Assembly (NCBI RefSeq): GCF_030324495.1
Contig: NZ_JACAGN010000003.1
Coordinates: 124,001 to 188,000 of the forward strand
Source: Myroides sp. 1354
GTDB lineage: Bacteria; Bacteroidota; Bacteroidia; Flavobacteriales; Flavobacteriaceae
Direction: 5' to 3'
DNA length: 64,000 nucleotides
Below the pieces are notes generated by a model. That model did not search any database, was not told where the DNA came from, and saw nothing but the letters and a program-made list of their open reading frames with translations. The translations under genes were made by a program, and so were the position numbers. Positions 53,019-63,600 of this stretch are shown here, one piece after another (the first letter of the stretch is position 1; each line of letters starts with the position of its first letter).

Positions 53019-53378
53019 TTAAAATATCCACTTATATTGTGCGTGTTGAAAAACCTCGTATACGTAGTTTCCTTCGATTAACACTAAAGTAATTAAATAA
53101 ACACATAAGAATCCTAAAACTCCTGCTACTGTCCATCTAAAAGCTGTTTTCTCTTGTTCTAAGTGCATGAACGACCACATGATGTAGTACGCTTTCCAAA
53201 TTGTTAAAACAATGAAGATATAATTTAACAAACTTAAACCAAAGATGTGTACATGGTGTATGCTTTCTGGTTTAAAAATACCTAATACAACCTCTACGAT
53301 AGTAATTGCTGATAGGATAAAGAATACTTTCCAGATTTTCTTTGCGTTTGAGTGATGTGCTGTTGCTTCTGCTGCCAT
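53019..53378 (-). CDS. cytochrome c oxidase subunit IV-like protein
   Basis: This 119-aa membrane protein has three helices of the prokaryotic subunit IV family (CyoD/CtaF-type). Typical features are HHSNAKKIWKVFFILSAITIVEVVLGIF and IWKAYYIMWSFMHLEQEKTAFRW, where the conserved FMHL segment stands out. It is encoded 21 bases after the subunit III gene and is followed by a terminator. It probably helps stabilise the oxidase complex. Confidence 0.9.
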   Translation of the reverse strand: MAAEATAHHSNAKKIWKVFFILSAITIVEVVLGIFKPESIHHVHIFGLSLLNYIFIVLTIWKAYYIMWSFMHLEQEKTAFRWTVAGVLGFLCVYLITLVLIEGNYVYEVFQHAQYKWIF

Positions 53379-53399
53379 GTCAAATACTATTTTATAACA

Positions 53400-54374
53400 T
53401 TAAACTAAATAGAAGAATGTAAATACGAACACCCATACTAAATCTACGAAGTGCCAATATAATCCTCCTTTTTCAACCATTTCGTAAGAACCTCTTCTGT
53501 CGTATGTTCCCAATAACACATTAAAGAAAATAATGATGTTGATTAAGATACCAGTACAAACGTGGAATCCGTGGAAACCAGTAATAAAGAAGAAGAAATC
53601 TGCGAAAGTTTTATGACCGTATTCGTTGCGAATTAAGTTTGCACCTTCTACAACTAATACAGCATCTTTTAAACGCTCTACTGAAGCTTCTCTTGAAAGA
53701 ATTTCTTTGTGTTTAGCGTCTGTTGTTTTTTGTGTACGAATTCTAATATTTGGATTAGCGTCAAAACCAGCTTGTACTTCTGCTAAAGAATACGTCGATT
53801 TACTAGGTCCGTTTACGAACCAAGTAGCTTTCGCTCTCGTCAATGTAGCATCGTTTTTATTTGGATCAACAACGGCGAAATCAGCTAAAGCGATTTGTTT
53901 TCCATCTTCTCCAACAAATTGCAAGATAGATCCACCTCTTGTTTCTACAGCTCCATAAGAACCATTAATAAAGTTTTTCCACTCCCAAGCTTGTGATCCG
54001 ATGAACACTAAACCACCTAAGATTGTTAAAAACATATACGTTGCCACCTTTTTTCTCTTCATTTGGTGACCTGCGTCAACAGCTAATACCATTGTTACAG
54101 ATGAGAAAATAAGAATGAAGGTCATTAAGGCCACATAATACATAGGTGCATCTACACCATGTAAGAAAGGAAAGTGATTAAACACCTCGTCTGCAATCGG
54201 CCAAGTATCCATAAACTTGTATCTTGTAAAACCGTATCCTACAAGGAATCCACAAAATGTTAATGAATCTGATAATATGAAGTACCACATCATCATTTTA
54301 CCGTAGCTTACGTTTAGAGGCCCTCTTGCATCGCCTCTTACTTCAGTAGCTTCTGTAGTAACTGTCGCTCCCAT
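53400..54374 (-). CDS. cytochrome c oxidase subunit III-like protein with a periplasmic insertion
   Basis: This is haem-copper oxidase subunit III, 324 aa with about seven helices. Family blocks are MMMWYFILSDSLTFCGFLVGYG, YYVALMTFILIFSSVTMVLAVDAG, FFFFITGFHGFHVCTGILINI and the C-terminal LYWHFVDLVWVFVFTFFYL. An unusual hydrophilic insertion of about 100 residues (about 140-245) lies between helices, from GGSILQFVGEDGK to VLVVEGANLIRNEYG. It starts at MGATVTTEATEVRG. It is one of two neighbouring subunit III-like genes; the catalytic subunits I and II are not in the window. Confidence 0.93.
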   Translation of the reverse strand: MGATVTTEATEVRGDARGPLNVSYGKMMMWYFILSDSLTFCGFLVGYGFTRYKFMDTWPIADEVFNHFPFLHGVDAPMYYVALMTFILIFSSVTMVLAVDAGHQMKRKKVATYMFLTILGGLVFIGSQAWEWKNFINGSYGAVETRGGSILQFVGEDGKQIALADFAVVDPNKNDATLTRAKATWFVNGPSKSTYSLAEVQAGFDANPNIRIRTQKTTDAKHKEILSREASVERLKDAVLVVEGANLIRNEYGHKTFADFFFFITGFHGFHVCTGILINIIIFFNVLLGTYDRRGSYEMVEKGGLYWHFVDLVWVFVFTFFYLV

Positions 54375-54418
54375 AAAAAGTTATTAGTTATAAAGTTCCC
54401 AAATTTAATTTAAATTTT

Positions 54419-55003
54419 CTATTTAAAGAATGTAAAAAACAAAAACAAATAAACCCAAAGTATATCTAAGAAATGCCAGAACCACGCACATAGCTGTAAT
54501 CCAATGTATTGCTCAGCATTATACTTTTGTTTAAAATGATTATAAATTACTATAAGTAAAGAAATCATCCCTCCAAACAAGTGTGCAATATGCACAATTA
54601 CAATCACATATAAAAATGAAGTTGTAATTGTACTTTCGCTTCCTGTAAAGAAGTAGCCTTCGCTAATTACTTGTCCAAAACCTTTGAATTGCAAAAAAAC
54701 GAATAAGAGACCTAAAATCAAAGTAGAAACTAAATAAATCGTACTTCTTTTAACATTTCCCTCTTTCGTTGCTTTCAATGCAAGATGCATTGTCAAGCTA
54801 CTAATTACAATTGCAACGGTACTAATTGTAAAATCTATTGGCAAAACAAAATCTGCAAGCCAATCCGGTCTTGATTTACTTACTACGTAAGCACTAGTCA
54901 ATCCGGCAAACACCATGGCAATACTTCCAATAGCAAATAACAGCATTACTTTTAATGCTCTGCCTTTTTTCTCATACTGCTCTTGCGCTACAATATTTTC
55001 CAT
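54419..55003 (-). CDS. second haem-copper oxidase subunit III-like protein
   Basis: This 194-aa membrane protein has five helices of the subunit III family. Blocks include ALKVMLLFAIGSIAMVFAGLTSAYVVSKSRPDW, FLYVIVIVHIAHLFGGMISLLIVIYNHFKQ and the C-terminal LQLCAWFWHFLDILWVYLFLFFTFFK, which matches the family's conserved WHFxDxxWxxxF end. It is shorter than its 324-aa neighbour and lacks the insertion. It lies 15 bases after ctaB and 44 bases before the other subunit III gene. Two different subunit III-like proteins side by side are normal for flavobacterial caa3-type clusters. Confidence 0.92.
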   Translation of the reverse strand: MENIVAQEQYEKKGRALKVMLLFAIGSIAMVFAGLTSAYVVSKSRPDWLADFVLPIDFTISTVAIVISSLTMHLALKATKEGNVKRSTIYLVSTLILGLLFVFLQFKGFGQVISEGYFFTGSESTITTSFLYVIVIVHIAHLFGGMISLLIVIYNHFKQKYNAEQYIGLQLCAWFWHFLDILWVYLFLFFTFFK

Positions 55004-55018
55004 ATTCTTCTGTATAAA

Positions 55019-55933
55019 CTATCGTAAAATTTTATCTAAGACGTAAATGATTTGGATTAATGAGATGTAAGTTACACTTACCAACATTAATGCACGAGCG
55101 GCTTTATCTGTTCTTTGTTTGTACAATTTCACAGCTGCCGTAAGCATCCAAATTCCCGCAAGTAAAACTAATCCAGCTGCAATTGGAGTCAAATACAGTC
55201 GACCTGTTACGTTAAATACAGGGAATATAGACACAATAATCAACCAAATGGTATATAAAATAACCTGCGTTAGCGTTTTATTGTCTTTTTTTCCAGTTGG
55301 TAACATGGAGAATCCTCCTCTTTTGTAATCGTCATACAAGAACCATCCAATTGCCCAAAAGTGAGGGAATTGCCAAAAAAACTGGATTAAGAATAAAGTT
55401 CCTGCTTCGATACCGAAGTTATTGGTTTCCGCAACCCATCCTAACATAAAGGGAATAGCTCCCGGAAAAGCCCCGACAAACACAGACAAAGGTGTTACGG
55501 TTTTTAGCGGAGTATAAACACTGGTATATAAAAAGATAGAAATTGCCCCAAACATAGCTGTTTTTGGATTTATAGCATATAAAATCCCAATCCCAGCTAG
55601 GGTCAAAATAACGGCCAAGATAAAGGCCGGTGTTGGCTTTACACGACCCGATGCAATCGGTCGATTTGCTGTGCGGTTCATTTTTGCATCTAAGTCACGC
55701 TCAATAATTTGATTGTACACGTTAGAGGCTCCGACCATACAATACCCCCCTACTGCTAGAGCGATGATAGTCATATAATTAATGCTTCTAATATCCGGAA
55801 CAGCTAAAACATAACCTGCCAAAGTGGAAAACACTACGCTCAGGGCAAGTCCCATCTTAGTCATTTCTTTAAATTCCTTAAGGATAGAAACCGATTGTTT
55901 ATTTTCAGAAGAAATATTCAAAGCTGTTTTCAT
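55019..55933 (-). CDS. ctaB: protohaem IX farnesyltransferase (haem O synthase)
   Basis: CtaB (CyoE) attaches a farnesyl group to haem B to give haem O, needed for the oxidase haems. It is a UbiA-family membrane enzyme of 304 aa with about nine helices. The allylic diphosphate/Mg-binding motif is NVYNQIIERDLDAKMNRTANRP, and the second motif is DDYKRGGFSMLP. It heads the oxidase cluster: the -7 element lies 18 bases upstream, and the first subunit III gene begins 15 bases after its stop. Confidence 0.96.
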   Translation of the reverse strand: MKTALNISSENKQSVSILKEFKEMTKMGLALSVVFSTLAGYVLAVPDIRSINYMTIIALAVGGYCMVGASNVYNQIIERDLDAKMNRTANRPIASGRVKPTPAFILAVILTLAGIGILYAINPKTAMFGAISIFLYTSVYTPLKTVTPLSVFVGAFPGAIPFMLGWVAETNNFGIEAGTLFLIQFFWQFPHFWAIGWFLYDDYKRGGFSMLPTGKKDNKTLTQVILYTIWLIIVSIFPVFNVTGRLYLTPIAAGLVLLAGIWMLTAAVKLYKQRTDKAARALMLVSVTYISLIQIIYVLDKILR

Positions 55934-55950
55934 TTGTTTTTAATGAGTTG

Positions 55951-55958
55951 CAAATATA
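55951..55958 (-). promoter_or_regulatory. predicted -7 element of the ctaB-oxidase operon
   Basis: TATATTTG on the minus strand matches the -7 consensus. It would start transcription about 11 bases before ctaB. A -33 partner is not obvious. Confidence 0.45.
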
Positions 55959-56025
55959 ATCCAATTTTTAGAACTATACCTATAAACATACGTTAGAGCT
56001 TTGAATATTCACTTATTTTAATCTT

Positions 56026-56772
56026 TTAGTAATTTTCAGTACTAGCCTTACCCTCAACGATTACTTTTGCCGAAGAAGTTCCTAATCTTTTAACGCCTAA
56101 AGCAATCATTTCGATAGCCGTTTCTCGATCTCGGATCCCTCCAGCGGCTTTTACAGGTAGAGGCCCTGCATTTTCCAACATTAAAACCAAAGTTTCCATC
56201 GTAGCTCCGTTGGGTTTACCTCCTTCTGTTGGATAAAATCCAGTTGAAGATTTTACAAATACTTTGTCGTAATCTGTTTCTTTGAAATTACTCAGAACTA
56301 CATTTTTTATTAGAGCCGTTAGTTTAACAATTTCTGTATGGGTCAAAGCTGCTACCTCAATAATCCACTTCACCACTTTCCCTTCCTCTAGGCCAAACTT
56401 CGTACAAGCGTAAACTTCTTCTCTTACTACATCCACAGCTCCCTTTTGAAAAGCTTTATAATCTACCACATAATCCAATTCATCTACTCCGTCTTCAACA
56501 GCTTGTTTTGCCTCTTTTAGCTTCGCTTCTAATCCTCCATCTCCTTTTGGAAAATCAATCACAGTACCAATCAAAACTTTGGAATTATTTTGATCAACTA
56601 AAGCTCTTCCAGCTTTTACTTCCTCAGGGCGAATCATCGCTAATTTAAACTGCTCTTCAATCGCTTCTTGGATTAAAGCGGTCACCACTTTTTTATTTTC
56701 TACTTCTGTCAAACCGGCTTGTTCCGCGGTTTTTAAATAAGTAGAATCCATAAACTCTCTCAAATCTCTCAT
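56026..56772 (-). CDS. deoC: deoxyribose-phosphate aldolase
   Basis: DeoC cleaves 2-deoxyribose 5-phosphate to glyceraldehyde 3-phosphate and acetaldehyde in deoxynucleoside salvage. It is a TIM-barrel of 248 aa. The Schiff-base lysine is Lys174 (VFVKSSTGFYPTEGG), and the partner lysine lies in VKAAGGIRDRETAIEMI. Early blocks are IGTVIDFPKGDGG and ELDYVVDYKAF. The start MRDLREFMDS is used; a Met eight codons in (MDSTYLKTAE) is an alternative. It sits behind a VanZ gene but after that gene's terminator, so it is transcribed separately. Confidence 0.96.
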   Translation of the reverse strand: MRDLREFMDSTYLKTAEQAGLTEVENKKVVTALIQEAIEEQFKLAMIRPEEVKAGRALVDQNNSKVLIGTVIDFPKGDGGLEAKLKEAKQAVEDGVDELDYVVDYKAFQKGAVDVVREEVYACTKFGLEEGKVVKWIIEVAALTHTEIVKLTALIKNVVLSNFKETDYDKVFVKSSTGFYPTEGGKPNGATMETLVLMLENAGPLPVKAAGGIRDRETAIEMIALGVKRLGTSSAKVIVEGKASTENY

Positions 56773-56795
56773 TCTTGTAAGTACTTTATATTAAT

Positions 56796-56820
56796 AAAAA
56801 AAGCCCCAAAGACTGGGGCT
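56796..56820 (-). terminator. terminator after the VanZ gene
   Basis: An AGCCCC/GGGGCT stem (56802-56807 with 56815-56820) starts immediately after the VanZ stop codon and ends in a T run on the minus strand. Confidence 0.85.
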
Positions 56821-57207
56821 CTATTTTTTTTTATGCGTTGTTATAAGTAAACCTAATAAAATTCCAATTGCACTTCCCAGTGAATTGGCGATACAATCCG
56901 CCCATTCTGCACTTCGTGAATCAGTGAAAAAATATTGCATTAGCTCTACTCCTCCACCTAAGAACGTTGCAATAGTAAAGATAACTATTCCCGTTCTTAT
57001 TTTCGCCTTTTTATCGTTGTTTTTTTTGTTCGAGAACAAAAACCAAATCAAGGAAAAAACACAATAAAAGGTAAAATGCGCGATCTTATCTTTATTCGGA
57101 ATAGGAAAGAAAGACGTTTTTGGTATTGAGCTTGCTTCAGCTAGACATGCATATAAGATAAAACACGTCCAAAGCAATCCCAAATAAAAATATACCTTAC
57201 GCGCCAA
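56821..57207 (-). CDS. VanZ-family membrane protein
   Basis: This 128-aa protein has four predicted helices of the VanZ family, named for a teicoplanin-resistance protein; most members have no known role. Typical segments are [23 protein letters not shown] (conserved DKxxHFxxY) and [37 protein letters not shown] (conserved ELxQ and D-x2-AN-x2-G). The start overlaps the end of gcvH by 11 bases, so the two are translationally coupled. There are no resistance genes nearby, so a resistance function should not be assumed. Confidence 0.9.
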   Translation of the reverse strand: MARKVYFYLGLLWTCFILYACLAEASSIPKTSFFPIPNKDKIAHFTFYCVFSLIWFLFSNKKNNDKKAKIRTGIVIFTIATFLGGGVELMQYFFTDSRSAEWADCIANSLGSAIGILLGLLITTHKKK

Positions 57208-57577
57208 TCAATTCTTTATATTCAGCATCTGACAACAAAGACTCTACTTCACTTAAATCAGAAACTTTAATTTTAATCATCCATCCAGCTCCATAAGGAT
57301 CGTGGTTCACTAATTCTGGTTCTGTTTCTAACCCTTCATTGAATTCAATTACTTCACCTGATAATGGCAAAAACAAATCTGAAACTGTTTTCACAGCTTC
57401 TACCGTACCAAATACTTCATCTTTATCTAAAGTTTGGTCTAAGGTTTCAACTTCAACATATACAATATCTCCTAACTCTCTTTGAGCGAAATCTGTAATT
57501 CCTACTGTAGCGATATCACCTTCGATAGCTACCCATTCGTGGTCTTTTGTGTACTTTAAATTAGCTGGTAAATTCAT
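57197..57577 (-). CDS. gcvH: glycine cleavage system H protein
   Basis: This lipoyl-carrying shuttle protein of the glycine cleavage complex is 126 aa. The lipoylated Lys63 lies in [16 protein letters not shown], and the surrounding blocks [31 protein letters not shown] and [26 protein letters not shown] are fully typical. The genes for P and T proteins are not here. It follows sprA with a small gap and precedes VanZ, an order seen in other flavobacteria. Confidence 0.97.
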   Translation of the reverse strand: MNLPANLKYTKDHEWVAIEGDIATVGITDFAQRELGDIVYVEVETLDQTLDKDEVFGTVEAVKTVSDLFLPLSGEVIEFNEGLETEPELVNHDPYGAGWMIKIKVSDLSEVESLLSDAEYKELIGA

Positions 57578-57594
57578 TTTGTATTATTTTTTAG

Positions 57595-57602
57595 CAAATG
57601 TA
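57595..57602 (-). promoter_or_regulatory. predicted -7 element of gcvH
   Basis: TACATTTG on the minus strand is placed about 18 bases upstream of the gcvH ATG. It suggests that gcvH-VanZ can be transcribed independently of sprA. Confidence 0.45.
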
Positions 57603-57634
57603 TAATAAACTTATGTATTTCGAAACAAATTCAA

Positions 57635-60600
57635 CTAATTTCCAAAACTATATCGCATAGTCAATCCGGTGCGAATATTTGTAATTGGATACATGGTTGA
57701 GATAACGGCTTTAGAAAAGGAATGATCATAGAAGAATATAGCAGTTAAATTCTTACTCAGCATATAATCAGCTGTAATCAGTAACTTCCACATATCTTGT
57801 CCTCCTCCTACTTGGTTGTTATTGTAATCTAAATAGCGTACAATGGTTTCGCGTTTACTCAAAGTCAAATCTACTTTAATATTGATATCACTTTCAATGC
57901 GTCCGCCCATTCCGTTATTGGCATACATCGAATTAAATCCAACATTTTTAATGCGATACCCCAATCCAATTACATAGTCATTTCCTGTTGTTTCCGTCAA
58001 AAGGTTGTTGTCAAAACTCAACGCCAATGTTCTGTCTTTTCGCACTTCTGCCAAGATTTTTATCGCTGAATTTGTTTCTAAATCAAAGCGAATTAACGGG
58101 TTGAATTGCTCCGTTAAAATTGCGTTATTCACTACAGTTTGTGCGGGGTAATTACCGTATTGATTTACTTCATCTGGTTTTTCGTAATATTCAAAATTCG
58201 AACTAAACGATCCCAAAGCATAGGTTGCTGTATACCCATGGTGGATAGAGAATCGTCTGAATTTACTCTTTATCCAAGGAATACGCATTAACCCAGTATA
58301 GCGAAGGTTCCAGTTTGGCAATGGAATATCCCTGAACATACTTGTAGATACCTTTTCTGCTCCTTTACCTGTATATGCTGCTAAAAACGAAGGAAGTAAT
58401 ACTTCTTGGCTTCCTTTGCTATATCCGATTGGGAATCCTTCTTTGTCTAGATTATTCGGATCATTAATATCAATTCCCCTCGCTGTTGCTAGGCGATTCG
58501 CTACGATTAAACGATTTTCTTTCATGCGTTCAAAAGCGGCTGAATACTCCAGTGAATTACTTGAAAAAGCACTGCTTAACATAATTGTTGAAATACTGAA
58601 ATTTCCGTAATTATAGGGTGATTGGGATTGATATTGATTGTCAATCACCTGGAATTGTTCGGCGTAATTTTCCGATTTCATTCTTCTCCCTGTTACATCA
58701 ATCGTCAAGTCTGGGATTGGATTCACACTAGCCGTGAAATTCAAAGTCTTATTCGACACTTGAGTATACTCTTGGTTAAACTCTGGAAAGTTCGTTAAGT
58801 AGCCGTTGTTTGCAGCTTGATAACGTACATCCCCTTGATCTCCAAAGGCAAATCCCAACGTTGGTTTTGACGTTCCAAAGAAACCAACGCTTGGCATAAA
58901 TCCAGGTAATACCGTTCCACTATTTTCTGAATAATTGATCTGAATCGTTTTTACAGACGTCAATAAACCAATTGCAAAATCAGTTAAAGCACCTCCTGTA
59001 GACCCCCCTTGTTCCTCTTTGTTTTGCACTACTTTTTGCCCAGGTACAATCGCGGCTTTTTTCGCAGGCGTTTTCTTCGCTGTATTGCGCTTCACTAACC
59101 CAACATAACGATACAATGTTTCTAAACTAAAGGTTGTATTCAATTGTTGGGTACGCGAGTTTTGAATCGTATTCCCTAAGTTATAATCTATTCCTTCAAA
59201 TTCAATTTGACTAAACGCATCCGAAGCACGTTGCCAATTGTATGTTCCTGTATAAGCATAAGAAGAACGCACAAAAGCTAGGAAAGGTATTTTATTCAAT
59301 GGCAAATCGTAATTCAACGTAAATTGTTGTGTAAACTGATTGGGTTCTCCAATGTTAAAATAATCATCCCAAATGGTACTGTTTTCTATGATATTAAATT
59401 GACTATCATAATAGTTTCGAACTATATTATTACTTCCTCCTACGTAATTCAAACGCAGTGATTTAGTCAAATCAAAATTAAATCCATAGTTGTAATTGAA
59501 GTAATAATTGCGTCTGAATAACGGATCCAATCCGATTCCCTCTACGTCAATCAAACGGAATTGTTGCTTGTTATATTGACGCATAATATTACTGCTAAAC
59601 ATAATATTTGACGGCATATAATTGAAGTTAAAATCCTTCAATATCTGCCAATATCTACCTTTCATAAACTCTACTTTTTTGAAAGGTTCTATCGGTTTCG
59701 CTTCAAAACTATACGCATAATCCAAGGCAGATCTCGTCTGTTGATCAATCATGGATTCCACTTCAAAATCGTGGTGAATTACCTCGTTATAAGAATGCGA
59801 TAAGGTTATATTCTCAATGTCGTAAATTCTCTTTTTACTCTCTGGGTTTTTCTGTTTATTTACCCCAATAAAGTTGATACTTCTTCGCTTTGTATAATCG
59901 GTTGCGCGCTTTTCGATTTCGTCTGCCATCGCAGATGATCCTGCAACAGATTTCATTGTTTTTAACTTAACATCTGGATTAGCTGGATCAAATTCAGGTG
60001 TGATAAACTCTTCACTAATCGCATAATTAAGTGGCAAATTAATTCGCCAGTTTTTAGGCAGTAACTGTCCTAAATTTACATTGGTCACAATGCTATACGA
60101 TTTAAAGTCTTCTTTACTTCTTTGATTCGGTCCTTGTTCTAATCCTCCAAATCCGATGGTGCGTTTTGTTCCCGTTGCTGAAATATTGGCGAAGTCAGCT
60201 AAGTTGGCATCCATACTCAAGGTTGCAGCCCATCCTCCTTTATTATCCATGTCTGACATTCTCAATTCGTCAAACCAAAACTCCCCAGCTAAATCACCCG
60301 TTGCTCCATAACGATCCAAATCATTGCGCAATCCAATCATAATCACACGAACATTTCCAAAGTTTGGATTTCCTTTAATTCCATAACGCAATTTATTAGC
60401 GCGAGTAGCCCCTCCACTTAGTTCTTCTTCCTCTTTAAAGAAGATATCGGTTAAGCGTTCTTGTTTACCGACTTCATTCATAAATAGCACTTTCAGCTTC
60501 GTTAAAAGTTCGAGTTTAAGCTCCAACTCATTTGCTTCAGGCCAAATCAACTCTGGATTTGCTTCTCCGAAATTAGTCACCTTTAATGGAATTTCGACTT

Positions 60601-63600
60601 GATAGAAGTTATCCGTAATATCCGTTCCCAAACGAATGAAAGCGACCATCTCGTCATCGCGCAAACGCATGGCACTATTTTCTAAAGCTTCTGCGTGGAT
60701 AAACATACGCAACTTGTTATAGCGACGAAGATCGAGGTTGAAGTTTTTATACACTCCTCTTGAATCTCCAGGTGCTAATCCATCTGGTGTTTTTCCAGAT
60801 TCAATAGGGTATACTTTTAACGATAGAGATTGCTCATTTTGCGCAACAACCGTATTGTTTACATAATATTGTTCGCGTTTAACTCCTGGAGGAATTACAT
60901 AAGGAATTGGCTTTCTATCGTAGTTGTCTTGTACACTCACTGAGGTTACATCAAATCCTGTATTCGGTCTTAACGGCAATGGGTTATTGTCTTTGTCATT
61001 TTGCAAACTCGCATTGTATCTTCTCCAATCTGAACGCACTAAATCTAAACTTCCAAAACGCAACGTAATATCCGTTTCGAATCCCGTTAAATACATACGC
61101 ATAAAGCGCATCGAACGAAAATCGTCAATCATTCCAATTTTCTTTCCATTTTCATCAATTGGCACTTTATATTGAACCCAACGTACGGGAGTCACTGACC
61201 CATCTGCCAACTGAACAGTTGTATTTCTAATATCCGTTACATAGTTTACCCCTACTTCTGGATTCGCTTTAATTTTTACAGCATATTCAAAATAAGCATC
61301 AATCGTATTCATGGTATTATCCCCATCAATATCTTCAGCATCAGGTTGATTATTCCCCCCTCTTGTTCCTGAAGTTGGTGAGTTTCCTTCTAAGCCATTG
61401 TAATTTTTATAGCGTTCTAAGATACTTCCTTCTGCATCGAGATAATGCACAAAGTTATCTGCTGCTGGATCCGAGAAACCAGCGAAGTCCGCAAATTTAA
61501 TGCGTTCTTCTTCATCATTCAATCCATCTAATCCAACATCTTGCAGACGTCTACTCTCCGCATTTACATCAAACGCATAAATCAAAGATGGTGCTGCAGG
61601 TACTTTTCCCCATAGGGTCTCTATCGTTGCAACTGTACTACCAACGCCTGGTAATCCATTTTCGTACTGCTTGTACCCATCACGCAAAATATCTTCTGAA
61701 ATAAATCCGAAATTCAAGCGCAATTCTCCGCTATTTCGCTCTGGAATCATATCATTCGATCTTCCTACATAAGGGTCTAATACCCAAAATTCCACAAACT
61801 CAATATTCGCTTGTTCAAAGTTGGTTGTTGCTAATCCGCGCATCACTCCTCCCCAGTTTTTACGTGGTGTTTTAGATTTTAAAGACTGTAAAAACTCAGG
61901 ATTAAAGTTATAAGGACCTCTTTCTTCTGGATAGAAAGACATATCCAAAGTCGTAATTACACGACTCTCCCCATAAGCAATATCTTTAGTTGCAAATAAT
62001 TCTTCGCTATAAATTCTCCTTGTTCGGTTTGAAGACATATCTGCCTCTCCTACTCCATTGGGTTTTGCCCCTACATAAAACGTAGGATCGATGGTATACC
62101 ACGCTAATTTACCTCTGCGGAATCCATCTTCTAACGAATGAGGTAAGTTATTTGGATCCTCATAGGTATTGGCGTCTTTTTTAAAGAACCCAACGGGTGT
62201 ACTCGACAATTTCCAAGCTAAAGGAGAACGAATGTCAATGCGCGATTGTGCTCCTTCGAAATCGTCAATATATACCGTTGCTTCTCCATTCATTTGATCG
62301 TTCTTCGAAGCTCCTGGTTGCAAATAAGCAAACTCTCCTCGTACGGAAATACGCGATTCAACATCTGTATCAATATTTGGCAACTTATTTACCATTCGAG
62401 TTAAGAAAGGTACTTCCGTAGAATATTGCATATTGAATCCCCAAATTGTATTGTTTACAGACTCTTGTCCATATACAGATTTATGTGTCATTGGCTTTTC
62501 AGACAAACGCAAGAAAGTACCGCCAATTTTAAAATCCTTGTTAAATTGGTGATCAATATTCAATCCAAAAAAACGTTTTGTTTGTTGACCAAACATCGTA
62601 TTATTCTCAACGGAAATATTAATTGGCGTATTAGATGCAAGCAAGGCTTCATCTAAAATCATCACACGTCCACCCGTATAGTCTACAGTATAATCTACTC
62701 CTTCTGACAACACGCGACCTCCAGCATTTACCACAACAGATCCTGGAGCAATATTAAAAGCTCCGATTGGAATTCCCTGTCCACTTACACTCGAATACTT
62801 TCCTTTCAATTGGAATTTATTCTTGCTACTTTGATTTCGGATTGCCGAGGATTTTGTATTGGAATACAATTCGCGGAATACATATTTTTTCTGGTTGGAG
62901 TTATAGGAGGTAGCCACATCATAATCCTCATCCATTTTATTTTTTAGCTTCTCAAATAAGTGCTCTCCAAAAGGTTCTGCTGTAGTAAAAATAATTCGCC
63001 CATTGACTGCATCAATCGTAATACCGTCAAATGTATTGCTGTTGTATTGATTTTGGTTGGAGTTATTTCCATATCCTCCACCATACCCATTATTTCCACC
63101 ATACCCGTTATTGTTATTTCCAAAACTACCTGTAGCGGGATCTAATCCATTCGTTGCACTTCCTTGTGCCAAATAATCGAAGAATCCGTCTCCACCATTT
63201 TGCGGGTTATTCGCAGAATCCAAGCGATCCAAGTGAAATACCTTCAATAAAGGTGTGCGTTCAACTCCTTCTGGCAAAGGCAAATCTCCAGCCTGACTGA
63301 TGTAATTCAACGGACTTGGATCCGTGTACAATAAGTTAAAGCGGAATTTATCCTGTGAAATATTCATCGCATTGGGAATTTGATAAATATTCTTCATCAT
63401 TAAATTCCAAACTGGCGCACTCGTTAACGTCAGTGAACTCTTCAACATCTTTACAACTAAAGCCTGCGCTAAAGGTACTTGAGCATTGGGATCTGTTTGT
63501 CCTGGAATACTTGTTTCTACGTTGGAACTTCCTCCATCTGTACCGAATTCCCCAACTTGATAAACTTTATCTCCAATGGTATATTGGAAAGCAACAGCTA

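Noticed and set aside
56821-57207. Glycopeptide resistance locus because of VanZ
   Set aside because: VanZ-family genes beside gcvH and sprA are chromosomal, and no vanHAX-like genes occur in the window.
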